NCBI GenBank assembly: GCA_022361135.1
Contig: JAKSBM010000219.1
Coordinates: 1 to 12,954, forward strand
Origin: Desulfobacterales bacterium
GTDB lineage: Bacteria > Desulfobacterota > Desulfobacteria > Desulfobacterales > Desulfobacteraceae
Length of the DNA: 12,954 bases
Direction of reading: 5' to 3'
How positions within the stretch are numbered: the first letter of the stretch is position 1; each line of letters begins with the position of its first letter. This document shows positions 5,936-12,954 of the stretch, in pieces. Under the pieces are notes generated by a model. The model saw only the letters and a program-made list of their open reading frames with translations, made no database searches and was not told where the DNA came from. Position numbers and translations under genes: made by a program.

Positions 5936-6988
5936 TTACTCCGATTTTTCTTTATTACCTTCCATTGCCTTCACCCGTCGTTCGAGGGAAAGCAATGTTT
6001 TACGCATCCCGGGCAACCGGGGAATGATATTGGCGGCTTTGAGCCAGTTTTTATGGGGCATGTGGGGGACACCGGAGACGATCTGTCCCGGTTCAACATC
6101 CGAGGAGACGCCGGACCAAGGCCCCACGATGGTTCCGTCACCCACGGTGAGGTGACCGGATATGCCGGACTTACCGGCTATGATAACATTTTTCCCAATG
6201 ACAGCGGAGCCGGCGATGCCCACCTGGGCAACAATGAGGGTGTTATCTCCCACCTTTACGTTGTGGGCAATGTGAACCTGATTATCGGTCTTTACCCCAT
6301 TGCCCAGGGTGGTGGTTCCCAGGGTACCCCGGTCAATGGTATTGCAGGCGCCGATTTCTACATTGTTACCAATTTCCACGTGACCGGTGTGGGGCAGTTT
6401 TTCATGCCCCCCTCCGGCCGGTGTAAAGCCAAACCCGTCGGAACCGATGACCGTGCCGGAATGGATGAGGACATCATTGCCCAAACGGGTTCGCTCCATG
6501 AGGGTCACGTTGGGCTTCAAGGTGACATTGTCCCCAAGGATCGCATCGTCCCCGATGTAAGAATTGGCCATGATCCGACAATTATCGCCCAGGGTAACAT
6601 TCTTTCCCAAAACCACATTGGCTTCCAGGACCACATTTTTTCCCAACCTTGCCCCCTCTCCCAGCTGGGCAGAGTCGGCAATTCCGGGAGTCACTTCTTC
6701 GGCGGGATGGAACCTGGCCACCAGCCTGAAAAATGAGAGCCGGGGATTTTCAACGCGCAGGATAACGGAAGTGCAAGACCGGGTAAGTTCTTCCTCGACT
6801 TCCGAGAGGATTATTACCGCACCGGCATTTGAACCCTGGATCTGATCCAGGTATTTTTTGTCGCCGGCAAAGGCGATTTCCGTTGAGCCGGCATCCTCAA
6901 GGGATGAAACCCCGGTTATTACCCGGTTTTCATCCCCCTGGATTTCTCCGTCAATGAAATCGGCTATTTCCTTTATTTTCATTTCCAT
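5936..6988 (-). CDS. lpxD: UDP-3-O-(3-hydroxyacyl)glucosamine N-acyltransferase LpxD
   Basis: Third step of lipid A synthesis: N-acylation of UDP-3-O-acylglucosamine from acyl-ACP. The 350 residues include an N-terminal uridine-binding domain (about 1-100, with FAGDKKY at 40-46), a left-handed beta helix of hexapeptide repeats (about 103-305) and a C-terminal helix. H242 (VHIAHN) and H279 (SGHL) match E. coli H239 and H276 at a constant offset of +3. Two starts are possible, the ATGs at 6988 and 6982. Neither has a clear Shine-Dalgarno sequence; the bases before 6988 read TCCTCC, the complement of one. I keep 6988. It lies 16 bases after skp and is probably translated by coupling. Confidence 0.95.
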   Translation of the reverse strand: MEMKIKEIADFIDGEIQGDENRVITGVSSLEDAGSTEIAFAGDKKYLDQIQGSNAGAVIILSEVEEELTRSCTSVILRVENPRLSFFRLVARFHPAEEVTPGIADSAQLGEGARLGKNVVLEANVVLGKNVTLGDNCRIMANSYIGDDAILGDNVTLKPNVTLMERTRLGNDVLIHSGTVIGSDGFGFTPAGGGHEKLPHTGHVEIGNNVEIGACNTIDRGTLGTTTLGNGVKTDNQVHIAHNVKVGDNTLIVAQVGIAGSAVIGKNVIIAGKSGISGHLTVGDGTIVGPWSGVSSDVEPGQIVSGVPHMPHKNWLKAANIIPRLPGMRKTLLSLERRVKAMEGNKEKSE

Positions 6989-7004
6989 TTAGGAGGACTT
7001 TCGT

Positions 7005-7544
7005 TTAGTTGGCCGCTTTGGCCTGCTGGGCGTTGTATGTCTTAATGACCCTGTCCGTTAAATCAACGGTGGAATCCATAAATATAACACCGGCATTCTT
7101 CTTTTCAAGAATCAGGGTGTAACCTGCTTTTTCACCCACTTCCTTGGCAATGAGGAAGACAGACTTCTGCATCTTGTTGACCAGGGAAATTTCAAGGCTT
7201 TTCAATTCGTTGGCTGCATCGTTTTTCATGCGATTAAAATCGTTCACCCGAATTCTGAAATCCCGTTCTTTTTCTTTTTTCTTTTCAGGACTGAGCACCA
7301 GAAATTCCCGCTCAAACCCTTTTCTAATCTTTTCGAGGTTATCCTTTTCGGCTTCCAACTTGGCCTTCAGGGCTTCGCCCTTTTTTTTCAGTTCCTGCTG
7401 GCCCAATTTTCCGGCACTGGATTCCTGCATGATTTTTTCGAAATTAATTATACCTATTTTAACGGAGTCGGCACTCCATCCTGTGGAAGAAATTCCCAGG
7501 GTAACCATCAGCGCCAACGCCAGTGTTAAGATCAGTTTTTTCAT
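7005..7544 (-). CDS. skp: Periplasmic chaperone Skp/OmpH
   Basis: Periplasmic trimeric chaperone that holds unfolded outer-membrane proteins before insertion by BamA. I start it at the ATG at 7544, giving 179 residues, because GGAGG lies 5 bases upstream. A longer in-frame start at the TTG at 7556 would overlap that ribosome binding site and add only four residues. Residues 1-25 form a Sec signal peptide (MKK, a hydrophobic core and a probable cut after GWSA). The mature protein shows VGxINFEKIM-like strand residues, then a long charged coiled coil (about 45-115) rich in Lys and Glu with QELKKKG, and a C-terminal strand region. This matches the jellyfish-like Skp fold. It sits directly downstream of bamA, its partner, as in many proteobacteria. 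Confidence 0.92.
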   Translation of the reverse strand: MKKLILTLALALMVTLGISSTGWSADSVKIGIINFEKIMQESSAGKLGQQELKKKGEALKAKLEAEKDNLEKIRKGFEREFLVLSPEKKKEKERDFRIRVNDFNRMKNDAANELKSLEISLVNKMQKSVFLIAKEVGEKAGYTLILEKKNAGVIFMDSTVDLTDRVIKTYNAQQAKAAN

Positions 7545-7569
7545 TATAGCCTCCAACTAAATTTAAGAA

Positions 7570-10221
7570 TTAGAAAAATGCACCAATTGAGAAGTCGAAT
7601 TGTCCGTCACCGGCCTTTTTCTTGTCCTGGCCGTCCAGAACCAGGCCATAGGCCAATCTGATGGGACCCATGGGAGAATTCCAGCGCACCTCAAAACCGG
7701 CACTGGAAAATTGGCTGCCCAGGTCAATGTCTTCACTGGCCCGGTAAACATCACCCCGGTCGTAGAAGAGCACGCCCATGACACCCATTTTCTCTTCAAT
7801 GGGAAAAATCATTTCAGCGTTGAATTGTATGAATTTCTCACCACCCCGTTGAATTGAGCTGCCATCGGGTGTGGCATTGATATCATCGGCATCATCGAAA
7901 CCACGGATGGAATTGATTCCCCCCAGATAGAAGCGGGCCCAGTCAATGTCCGGGTTTCCATCGGTTCTATCGTCCAGGTATCCCCCCTTCAGGTGAAGTG
8001 CTCCGGTGAACTTCCAGAACATGGGTACCCAGACGCCGGTTTCGGCCAAATATTTTGTGTAATCAATTTCACCCCCCACCACCTCTCCGGCATATTCGAT
8101 GGAGAACTTGTGGAAGGAGCCCTTGGTGGGCAGAAAATAATGGTTTCTGGAATCGTAACTGATATAGGGCTTGAGACTGGCGGTGAGGAATTTACCCGGG
8201 GTTACGCTGGTCTTGGTAACATCCACATCGGAAACCTCAAATTGCTCCAGGTTGTATTCCACGCCCAGGGAGGTGTAATCCCAAATCTGCCGATAGGCAT
8301 TTCGAATGGTGAAACCAATGGAATCCCGATCGTAGTGATCGTATTCCTTTTCCAGTTTATAGATATCACCGCCCAGGGAAATGGGTTTGTCAAACAGCCA
8401 GGGTTCGGTAAAGGAAATATTATAAAGTCCGGTTTCGCCGGAAAGGCGGGCCATGAGCTTCAGGTTGTAGCCCTTACCAAAAAGGTTGCGCTCTTCCAGT
8501 GAAACCTGGCCAAAGGGACCGTCCCCACTGTTAAAACCGCCGCCAAAGGCAAAGTTACCGGTGGCTTTTTCCTTGACCGTAACCTCAAGATTGCGCTGGT
8601 TGGCCACATCGGTTTTGGTGGGTTTGATATCCACCACTTCAAAATAATCCTTAAAGCGCAGGTTACGATAACTTCTCTGGATCTTGGCCAGGGAATACTT
8701 ACCCTGCTCCTTTACGGCCATTTCACGCCGAATGACCTTATCCCGGGTTTTGGTATTACCTGAAATATTAATGCGGTTGAAATAGACCATTTCACCCTGG
8801 GTAACCTTAAAACGGATGTCCACGATCTTGGTTTCGTTGTTTTTATCCACCAGGGGAACAACCTTGGCATTGGCATAGCCTTCATTGGCGTACTTGTCGT
8901 TGAGACGAAGCAGGTCGGTTCTCAGCTCTTCCCGATTAAACAGGCCGCCTTTTTTGATGCGCATGTCTTCCAACAAGTCTTCCTTGTTGCCCAGGATATC
9001 GCCTTCTATGTCGACCTTGCCGACGCTGTATTGGAATCCTTCTTCAATTTTGAACTTTACGGTGATGGATTCTTCGTTGTAGGCGATCTCTGGATCGGAC
9101 ACCTTAACATTGATAAATCCATTGTTTTTATAGAGGGACTCGATGCGGATGACATCATTTTCCAACTCGGTTTCATCCAGATCGCCGGATGAAGTTAAAA
9201 AGGACCAGAATCCCTTTTCCTGCACCTTCATCACATCGGCCAGATCGTCCTTGTCAAAATGACGATTGCCTTCAAAGGTGATGGACTCAATCTTGAGTTT
9301 CTCCCCTTCCTTGATATCAAACTGAATATCGGCCTGGCGATTCTTCACCGTGTCAATGTTGTAGGCAATTTGAACGTTGTGATAATTTTTTTCCGTGTAA
9401 AGGCGTCTGAGCTTGTCCACATCTGCATTGATCTTGTATACATTGAGAATGGAACCGGTGGAGGTATCCACCACATCAAACAGCTCTTCTTCTTCATAGA
9501 CATGGTTGCCGGAAAATTTAATATACCGAACCGTGGGCTTCTCGGTTACCTCAAAGGTAATTTCCAGGCCCCGGTCCAGGGATTTTTTACGGATGACCAC
9601 ATTTTCAAAGAATCCCATCTTGTAGATTTTCTGCAGATCCTGGGACAATTTGGAGGGGACCATTATTTCCTGGGGCTCGGAAGTGATGACCCTCAGGATG
9701 GCATCGGATTCAATGCGCCGGTTGCCGGCCACACGGATGCTTGAAATGATCCGTTTTTCGAATAATTCACCCACAACCCCTTTCTTCAATTGTTCAACGG
9801 CGGATGCAATGCTGGTGCTTGCCTTGCCGGAAGACTGGGCGAAGAGGGTCATGGGAACATCATCCCCATACACCGGATACATGGTGGCATCGATACTCAT
9901 GCGCTGGCCCAATGTAAAAATTTGGCCGGTGATGATCTGGTCCACGCCCATTTTGATGCCCTGGCCCTTGAATTCTTCCGGAGTCCATTGGCTGGTGTCC
10001 ACATCGTCTTCAATGATAACCACCGTGGCTCCGCTTTCCTTCAATTGGTCGGCCAGCATCAGGGGAATGGTTTTCCCAAGCTTGCCGTCCGGGGCATCGG
10101 CTTCAACCCCAAAGGGATAAATGGCGACGCTGACCTTTTGTTCAGCACTCAAGGGGGTGACAAGAGATAAAAGAAAAAACAATACCAGAACAATGGCGCG
10201 TTGCTTCAGGCGATTTACCAT
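7570..10221 (-). CDS. bamA: Outer membrane protein assembly factor BamA with extra N-terminal periplasmic domain
   Basis: Core insertase of beta-barrel proteins in the outer membrane. At 883 residues it is longer than the E. coli protein (810). A signal peptide covers 1-26 (cut after PLSA). An additional alpha/beta domain (about 29-155) begins VSVAIYPFG and looks like a TolB-N or FlgO-like fold. Five POTRA domains follow, each with a recognisable G-N or G-D turn: SIRVAGN (161), YIKFSGN (233), SITFEGN (313), KVDIEGD (402) and RINISGN (483). The barrel runs from about 555 to 883, with the loop-6 motif as SIRGF (771-775; usually VRGF), SPMGPIRLAYG (849-859) and a terminal FDFSIGAFF beta signal ending in Phe. 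The ATG at 10221 has AGGA 8 bases upstream. It lies 31 bases after lolD and 25 bases before skp. Confidence 0.96.
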   Translation of the reverse strand: MVNRLKQRAIVLVLFFLLSLVTPLSAEQKVSVAIYPFGVEADAPDGKLGKTIPLMLADQLKESGATVVIIEDDVDTSQWTPEEFKGQGIKMGVDQIITGQIFTLGQRMSIDATMYPVYGDDVPMTLFAQSSGKASTSIASAVEQLKKGVVGELFEKRIISSIRVAGNRRIESDAILRVITSEPQEIMVPSKLSQDLQKIYKMGFFENVVIRKKSLDRGLEITFEVTEKPTVRYIKFSGNHVYEEEELFDVVDTSTGSILNVYKINADVDKLRRLYTEKNYHNVQIAYNIDTVKNRQADIQFDIKEGEKLKIESITFEGNRHFDKDDLADVMKVQEKGFWSFLTSSGDLDETELENDVIRIESLYKNNGFINVKVSDPEIAYNEESITVKFKIEEGFQYSVGKVDIEGDILGNKEDLLEDMRIKKGGLFNREELRTDLLRLNDKYANEGYANAKVVPLVDKNNETKIVDIRFKVTQGEMVYFNRINISGNTKTRDKVIRREMAVKEQGKYSLAKIQRSYRNLRFKDYFEVVDIKPTKTDVANQRNLEVTVKEKATGNFAFGGGFNSGDGPFGQVSLEERNLFGKGYNLKLMARLSGETGLYNISFTEPWLFDKPISLGGDIYKLEKEYDHYDRDSIGFTIRNAYRQIWDYTSLGVEYNLEQFEVSDVDVTKTSVTPGKFLTASLKPYISYDSRNHYFLPTKGSFHKFSIEYAGEVVGGEIDYTKYLAETGVWVPMFWKFTGALHLKGGYLDDRTDGNPDIDWARFYLGGINSIRGFDDADDINATPDGSSIQRGGEKFIQFNAEMIFPIEEKMGVMGVLFYDRGDVYRASEDIDLGSQFSSAGFEVRWNSPMGPIRLAYGLVLDGQDKKKAGDGQFDFSIGAFF

Positions 10222-10252
10222 AGCTGTTTTCCTGACATCCTTAGCTTTAAAT

Positions 10253-10948
10253 TCATTTTACAGGTATTATCCGGTTTTCCTTGATGGAAACCCTTCGATC
10301 CATCAAGTCGGCGAGATGTGGGTTGTGGGTGACGACCATGACAGTCATCCCCAGTTCGGAATTCAACTCCCTCAACAATTGGTGAATTTCTTCACTGTTT
10401 TCCCTATCCAGATTCCCCGTGGGTTCGTCTGCAAGCAATAGGCGAGGGTGCTGTACCAGGGCTCTGGCAATGGCAACCCGCTGTTGCTCACCACCAGACA
10501 AATCCTCAACACGACTGTGAGCACGATTAGTTAGCCCTACCTTATCAAGCATATTTAAGGCCTGTTTTTCAACTCTTTTTTTGCGACCGTCTCCGATGTA
10601 TCCGGGCATGGCCACATTCTCCATGGCGGAAAATCCCTGGAGCAGATAATGGAACTGAAAAACAAAGCCAATATTCTTATTTCTAAATCGGGCAAGGGAA
10701 TCGTCGTCCAGGCTGAACAGATCCCGGGAATCATGTAGCACCCTGCCCCCGTCGGGTCGATCCAGGGTCCCCACCATATTTAAAAAGGTGGATTTACCAA
10801 TACCCGAGGCGCCAACCACGGCAACGGTTTCCCCCTTGTAAAGGGAAAAATCGGCATCCTTGAGGATATCCAATGTCGCAGTTGGAGAGGTGAACGATTT
10901 GCTGACCCCTTCCAGGCGGACCAGTTCTTCCCCACTGACATTATCCAT
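10253..10948 (-). CDS. lolD: Lipoprotein-releasing ABC transporter ATP-binding protein LolD
   Basis: Cytoplasmic ATPase that powers LolC/E to release outer-membrane lipoproteins to the carrier LolA. I choose the ATG at 10948 (231 residues), which overlaps the lolC/E stop by 8 bases. In-frame starts at 10960 and at the TTG at 10963 would add four or five residues deeper in lolC/E. Walker A is GASGIGKST (46-54; Ile where Ser is more usual). The Q loop is FVFQFHYLL (95-103) and is followed by the LolD-type ENVAMPGYI (110-118). The ABC signature is LSGGEQQR (150-157), Walker B is LLLADE (170-175), the D loop is NLD and the switch His is H208. All parts needed for ATP hydrolysis are present. MacB/FtsE-type ATPases are related, but the partner gene upstream favours LolD. 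Confidence 0.93.
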   Translation of the reverse strand: MDNVSGEELVRLEGVSKSFTSPTATLDILKDADFSLYKGETVAVVGASGIGKSTFLNMVGTLDRPDGGRVLHDSRDLFSLDDDSLARFRNKNIGFVFQFHYLLQGFSAMENVAMPGYIGDGRKKRVEKQALNMLDKVGLTNRAHSRVEDLSGGEQQRVAIARALVQHPRLLLADEPTGNLDRENSEEIHQLLRELNSELGMTVMVVTHNPHLADLMDRRVSIKENRIIPVK

Positions 10949-12158
10949 AGCGCACCGCATCAACTGTGTTCATCTTGGATGCCCGAATGGAAGGATAAAG
11001 TGTGGAAATAAAACAGATCACCAGAGCACTGACGGCAATGAGAACCACATCCCCCACTTCCAATTGGACCGGCAAAGTGGAAAAGGGATAGGCTTCCGGC
11101 AATTGAATGAAATCATATTTCTTCAAAAGCCAACAGATAACCACACCGGAAACGGTTCCGATGAAGGTTCCCAACGTACCGATGATCATACCCTGGATCA
11201 TGAAAATCCGGCGGATCAAAGCGTTGGTTGCACCCATGGTTTTCAGCACGGCAATGTCCCGGGTCTTCTCCATGACCATCATGATCAGAGCCGAAGCAAT
11301 GTTGAAGGCGGCCACCAGAATGATCAGGGTCAAAATGACAAACATGGCTGTTTTTTCAAGTTTCAACGCCGAGAAAAGGCTTTGGTTGATATCCATCCAA
11401 TCCCGAACGTAAAAGGGGTAATTAACGAAATCCATGCTCTTTTTCTGTACATCCTTGACGGAAAAGACATCGTCAACCCAGACACCAATGGCGGAGATCC
11501 GATCCTTGGCACCGGTGAGGCGCTGTGCCTGGTCCAGCCGGACATAGGCCAGTACCGAATCATACTCCTGCATGCCGGATTCAAAGATCCCCCGGACTTC
11601 AAAACGTTTCATGGAAGGGATCTGCCCCATGGGTGAGATAATACCCTTGGAGGACATGAGGATAATCTTATCTCCCTTGATGACGCCGATGGAATTGGCC
11701 AGGGCTTTACCCAGAATAATCCCCGGAAGCCCCTGGGCACTCTGTTCCAAAACCTGATTCAGCGATTCCGGGGAATAGCCTTTGATTAAAGCCGCTCCCG
11801 AACTGGGCTCTATGCCTCTGACCATGACCCCGGTAAAGGATTGCCGGGTTCGAATCATGGCCTGGCCAAAGAGAATTGGGGATGCGTGCCGGGCCGAAGG
11901 CAACTCCTCCAACCGGCTCAACATGGATTGATATTCCCCATAACTGCCACCATAGCTCATAACAAGCATGTGGGGCTCAAAACCCAAAATCCGCTTCCGG
12001 AAATCGGTTTCAGCCCCACTCATGACGGCGATGACCACCACCAGCGCCATCACACCGAGTGCAACGCCGGCCACGGAAAGAAAGGTAATCAAGGAGATGA
12101 ACCCTTCTTTCCGTTTTGCCTTTAGGTAGTTTTTCGCTATGAAAAATTCAACATTCAT
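10941..12158 (-). CDS. Lipoprotein-releasing ABC transporter permease LolC/LolE
   Basis: Inner-membrane permease of the Lol system, which extracts mature lipoproteins and hands them to LolA. The 405 residues give one N-terminal membrane helix (about 21-47), a large periplasmic MacB-like domain (about 48-268) and three C-terminal helices (about 270-295, 318-345, 370-390). Family marks are FIAKNYLKAKRKEGFIS near the start, the EKTRDIAVLKTMGA coupling region (297-310) that contacts LolD, and the C-terminal [17 protein letters not shown]. Only one permease gene is present here, so LolC and LolE cannot be separated by sequence alone; a homodimer, as in many non-enteric bacteria, is likely. The ATG at 12158 lies 3 bases after the lysS stop without a clear ribosome binding site. 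The end overlaps lolD by 8 bases. Confidence 0.92.
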   Translation of the reverse strand: MNVEFFIAKNYLKAKRKEGFISLITFLSVAGVALGVMALVVVIAVMSGAETDFRKRILGFEPHMLVMSYGGSYGEYQSMLSRLEELPSARHASPILFGQAMIRTRQSFTGVMVRGIEPSSGAALIKGYSPESLNQVLEQSAQGLPGIILGKALANSIGVIKGDKIILMSSKGIISPMGQIPSMKRFEVRGIFESGMQEYDSVLAYVRLDQAQRLTGAKDRISAIGVWVDDVFSVKDVQKKSMDFVNYPFYVRDWMDINQSLFSALKLEKTAMFVILTLIILVAAFNIASALIMMVMEKTRDIAVLKTMGATNALIRRIFMIQGMIIGTLGTFIGTVSGVVICWLLKKYDFIQLPEAYPFSTLPVQLEVGDVVLIAVSALVICFISTLYPSIRASKMNTVDAVRYG

Positions 12159-12161
12159 TCG

Positions 12162-12954
12162 TTATTTGGAAGGATTCTGTTTCATATGGGGGAACAGAAT
12201 AACTTCTCTGATGGACGGAGAATCGGTCAGCAGCATGACCAGACGGTCAATGCCGATGCCTTCACCGGCCGTGGGCGGCATGCCGTATTCCAATGCCTCA
12301 ACATATTCAGAATCCATGATATGGGCTTCATCATTGCCCTCGTCCCGCTGTCTAACCTGCATGAGGAAACGATTGTGCTGATCTTCGGGATCGTTGATTT
12401 CGGAAAAGCCGTTGGCAATTTCCCGGCCGGCAATGAAGAGTTCGAAACGATCGGTGAGTTCCGGATCGGTATCGCTCTTCCGGGACAGGGGAGAAACCTC
12501 CACGGGATAACCGGTGATGAATGTGGGCTGGATGAGGTTGGGTTCAACCAATGCATCGAAAAGTTTGGTGAGAACCTTGCCGTGGCGGTCTTTTTTGGTG
12601 ATGTGAATGCCCTTTTCTTCGGCAATGGCCAGCAGGGCTTCGGTGTCATTGAGAACGGAAGGATCGATGCCGGCCACTTCGGCCAGGGAGTCCACCATGG
12701 AAATCCGCTTCCATCCCTGGGCAAATTCGATGGTATGGCCCTGGTACTCAATGGCGGTTTCTCCGGTCACTTCCTTGACAATGGATTCGAACATGACCTC
12801 GGTGAGATCCATGAGGTCTTCATAATCGGCATAGGCCTGGTAGAATTCAACCATGGTGAATTCAGGATTGTGACGGGTGGATACACCTTCGTTCCTGAAG
12901 TTTCTATTGATTTCAAATACCCGTTCAAAGCCACCCACAACCAGTCTCTTGAGG
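12162..12954 (-). CDS. lysS: Lysyl-tRNA synthetase, class II (C-terminal 264 residues; cut by window edge)
   Basis: Attaches lysine to tRNA-Lys in the cytoplasm. The frame is open from the right edge to the TAA at 12162; the first codons read [15 protein letters not shown]. The part seen is about half of the usual 500-residue protein and holds most of the class II catalytic core. Motif 2 is [14 protein letters not shown] with the [17 protein letters not shown] stretch. The lysine-binding [20 protein letters not shown] region follows, and motif 3 is [18 protein letters not shown] near the end. The N-terminal anticodon-binding domain lies outside the window. The gene is only 3 bases ahead of lolC/E, an arrangement seen in several Deltaproteobacteria, so the operon promoter is probably upstream of or inside lysS, beyond this window. 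Confidence 0.96.
   Translation of the reverse strand, partial: LKRLVVGGFERVFEINRNFRNEGVSTRHNPEFTMVEFYQAYADYEDLMDLTEVMFESIVKEVTGETAIEYQGHTIEFAQGWKRISMVDSLAEVAGIDPSVLNDTEALLAIAEEKGIHITKKDRHGKVLTKLFDALVEPNLIQPTFITGYPVEVSPLSRKSDTDPELTDRFELFIAGREIANGFSEINDPEDQHNRFLMQVRQRDEGNDEAHIMDSEYVEALEYGMPPTAGEGIGIDRLVMLLTDSPSIREVILFPHMKQNPSK

Noticed and set aside
5337..6736. Long open frames on the plus strand (about 272 and 277 codons) opposite lpxA and lpxD
   Set aside because: They lie antisense to strongly supported genes. Repetitive Gly/Val/Asn codons of the hexapeptide repeats keep the opposite strand open. The translations show no recognisable family.
7545..7556. Upstream TTG start for skp adding four residues
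   Set aside because: It would place the start codon on the GGAGG ribosome binding site, which is well spaced for the ATG at 7544, where a typical MKK signal peptide begins.
10949..10963. TTG or ATG starts for lolD upstream of 10948
   Set aside because: They sit deeper in the conserved 3' end of lolC/E. The ATG at 10948 gives a typical LolD N-terminus and a short overlap. The choice is not certain.

Overview
The window is a compact, entirely minus-strand stretch of a Gram-negative chromosome. It carries ten recognisable protein genes plus one very short leader gene. The order lysS, lolC/E, lolD, bamA, skp, lpxD, lpxA, lpxI, lpxB, together with LpxI in place of LpxH and a BamA with an extra N-terminal domain, suggests a member of the former Deltaproteobacteria (Desulfobacterota), perhaps Desulfobacterales. 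That placement is an inference from gene order and protein style, not a proven identification. I see no mobile elements, CRISPR arrays, tRNAs or rRNAs.

Right to left, in the direction of transcription, the first block (12954 to 3176) is an envelope-biogenesis operon. It starts with the 3' part of lysS. The LolC/E and LolD lipoprotein-release transporter follows, then the outer-membrane insertase BamA and its chaperone Skp, and then the lipid A enzymes LpxD, LpxA, LpxI and LpxB. Gaps are 0-31 bases and several genes overlap, so co-transcription is likely. fabZ, which often lies between lpxD and lpxA, is absent: the two genes are 2 bases apart. The block thus joins lipoprotein export, beta-barrel assembly and lipid A synthesis.

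The second block (3168 to 1863) is a single gene for a CNNM/CBS/CorC-type membrane protein. It appears to have its own TTGACA promoter and a TTG start.

The third block (1844 to 1) is an aromatic amino acid operon: pheA (chorismate mutase/prephenate dehydratase/ACT) followed one base later by aroE, which runs off the left edge. The 258-base region upstream of pheA is the most interesting part of the window. It holds a promoter, an unannotated 26-codon leader gene with nine Phe/Tyr codons within eleven consecutive codons, a protector hairpin, an antiterminator and an intrinsic terminator next to the pheA ribosome binding site. Together they have the layout of a transcription attenuator. The mixture of Phe and Tyr codons differs from the Phe-only pheL leader of enterobacteria and suggests that the operon senses both amino acids.
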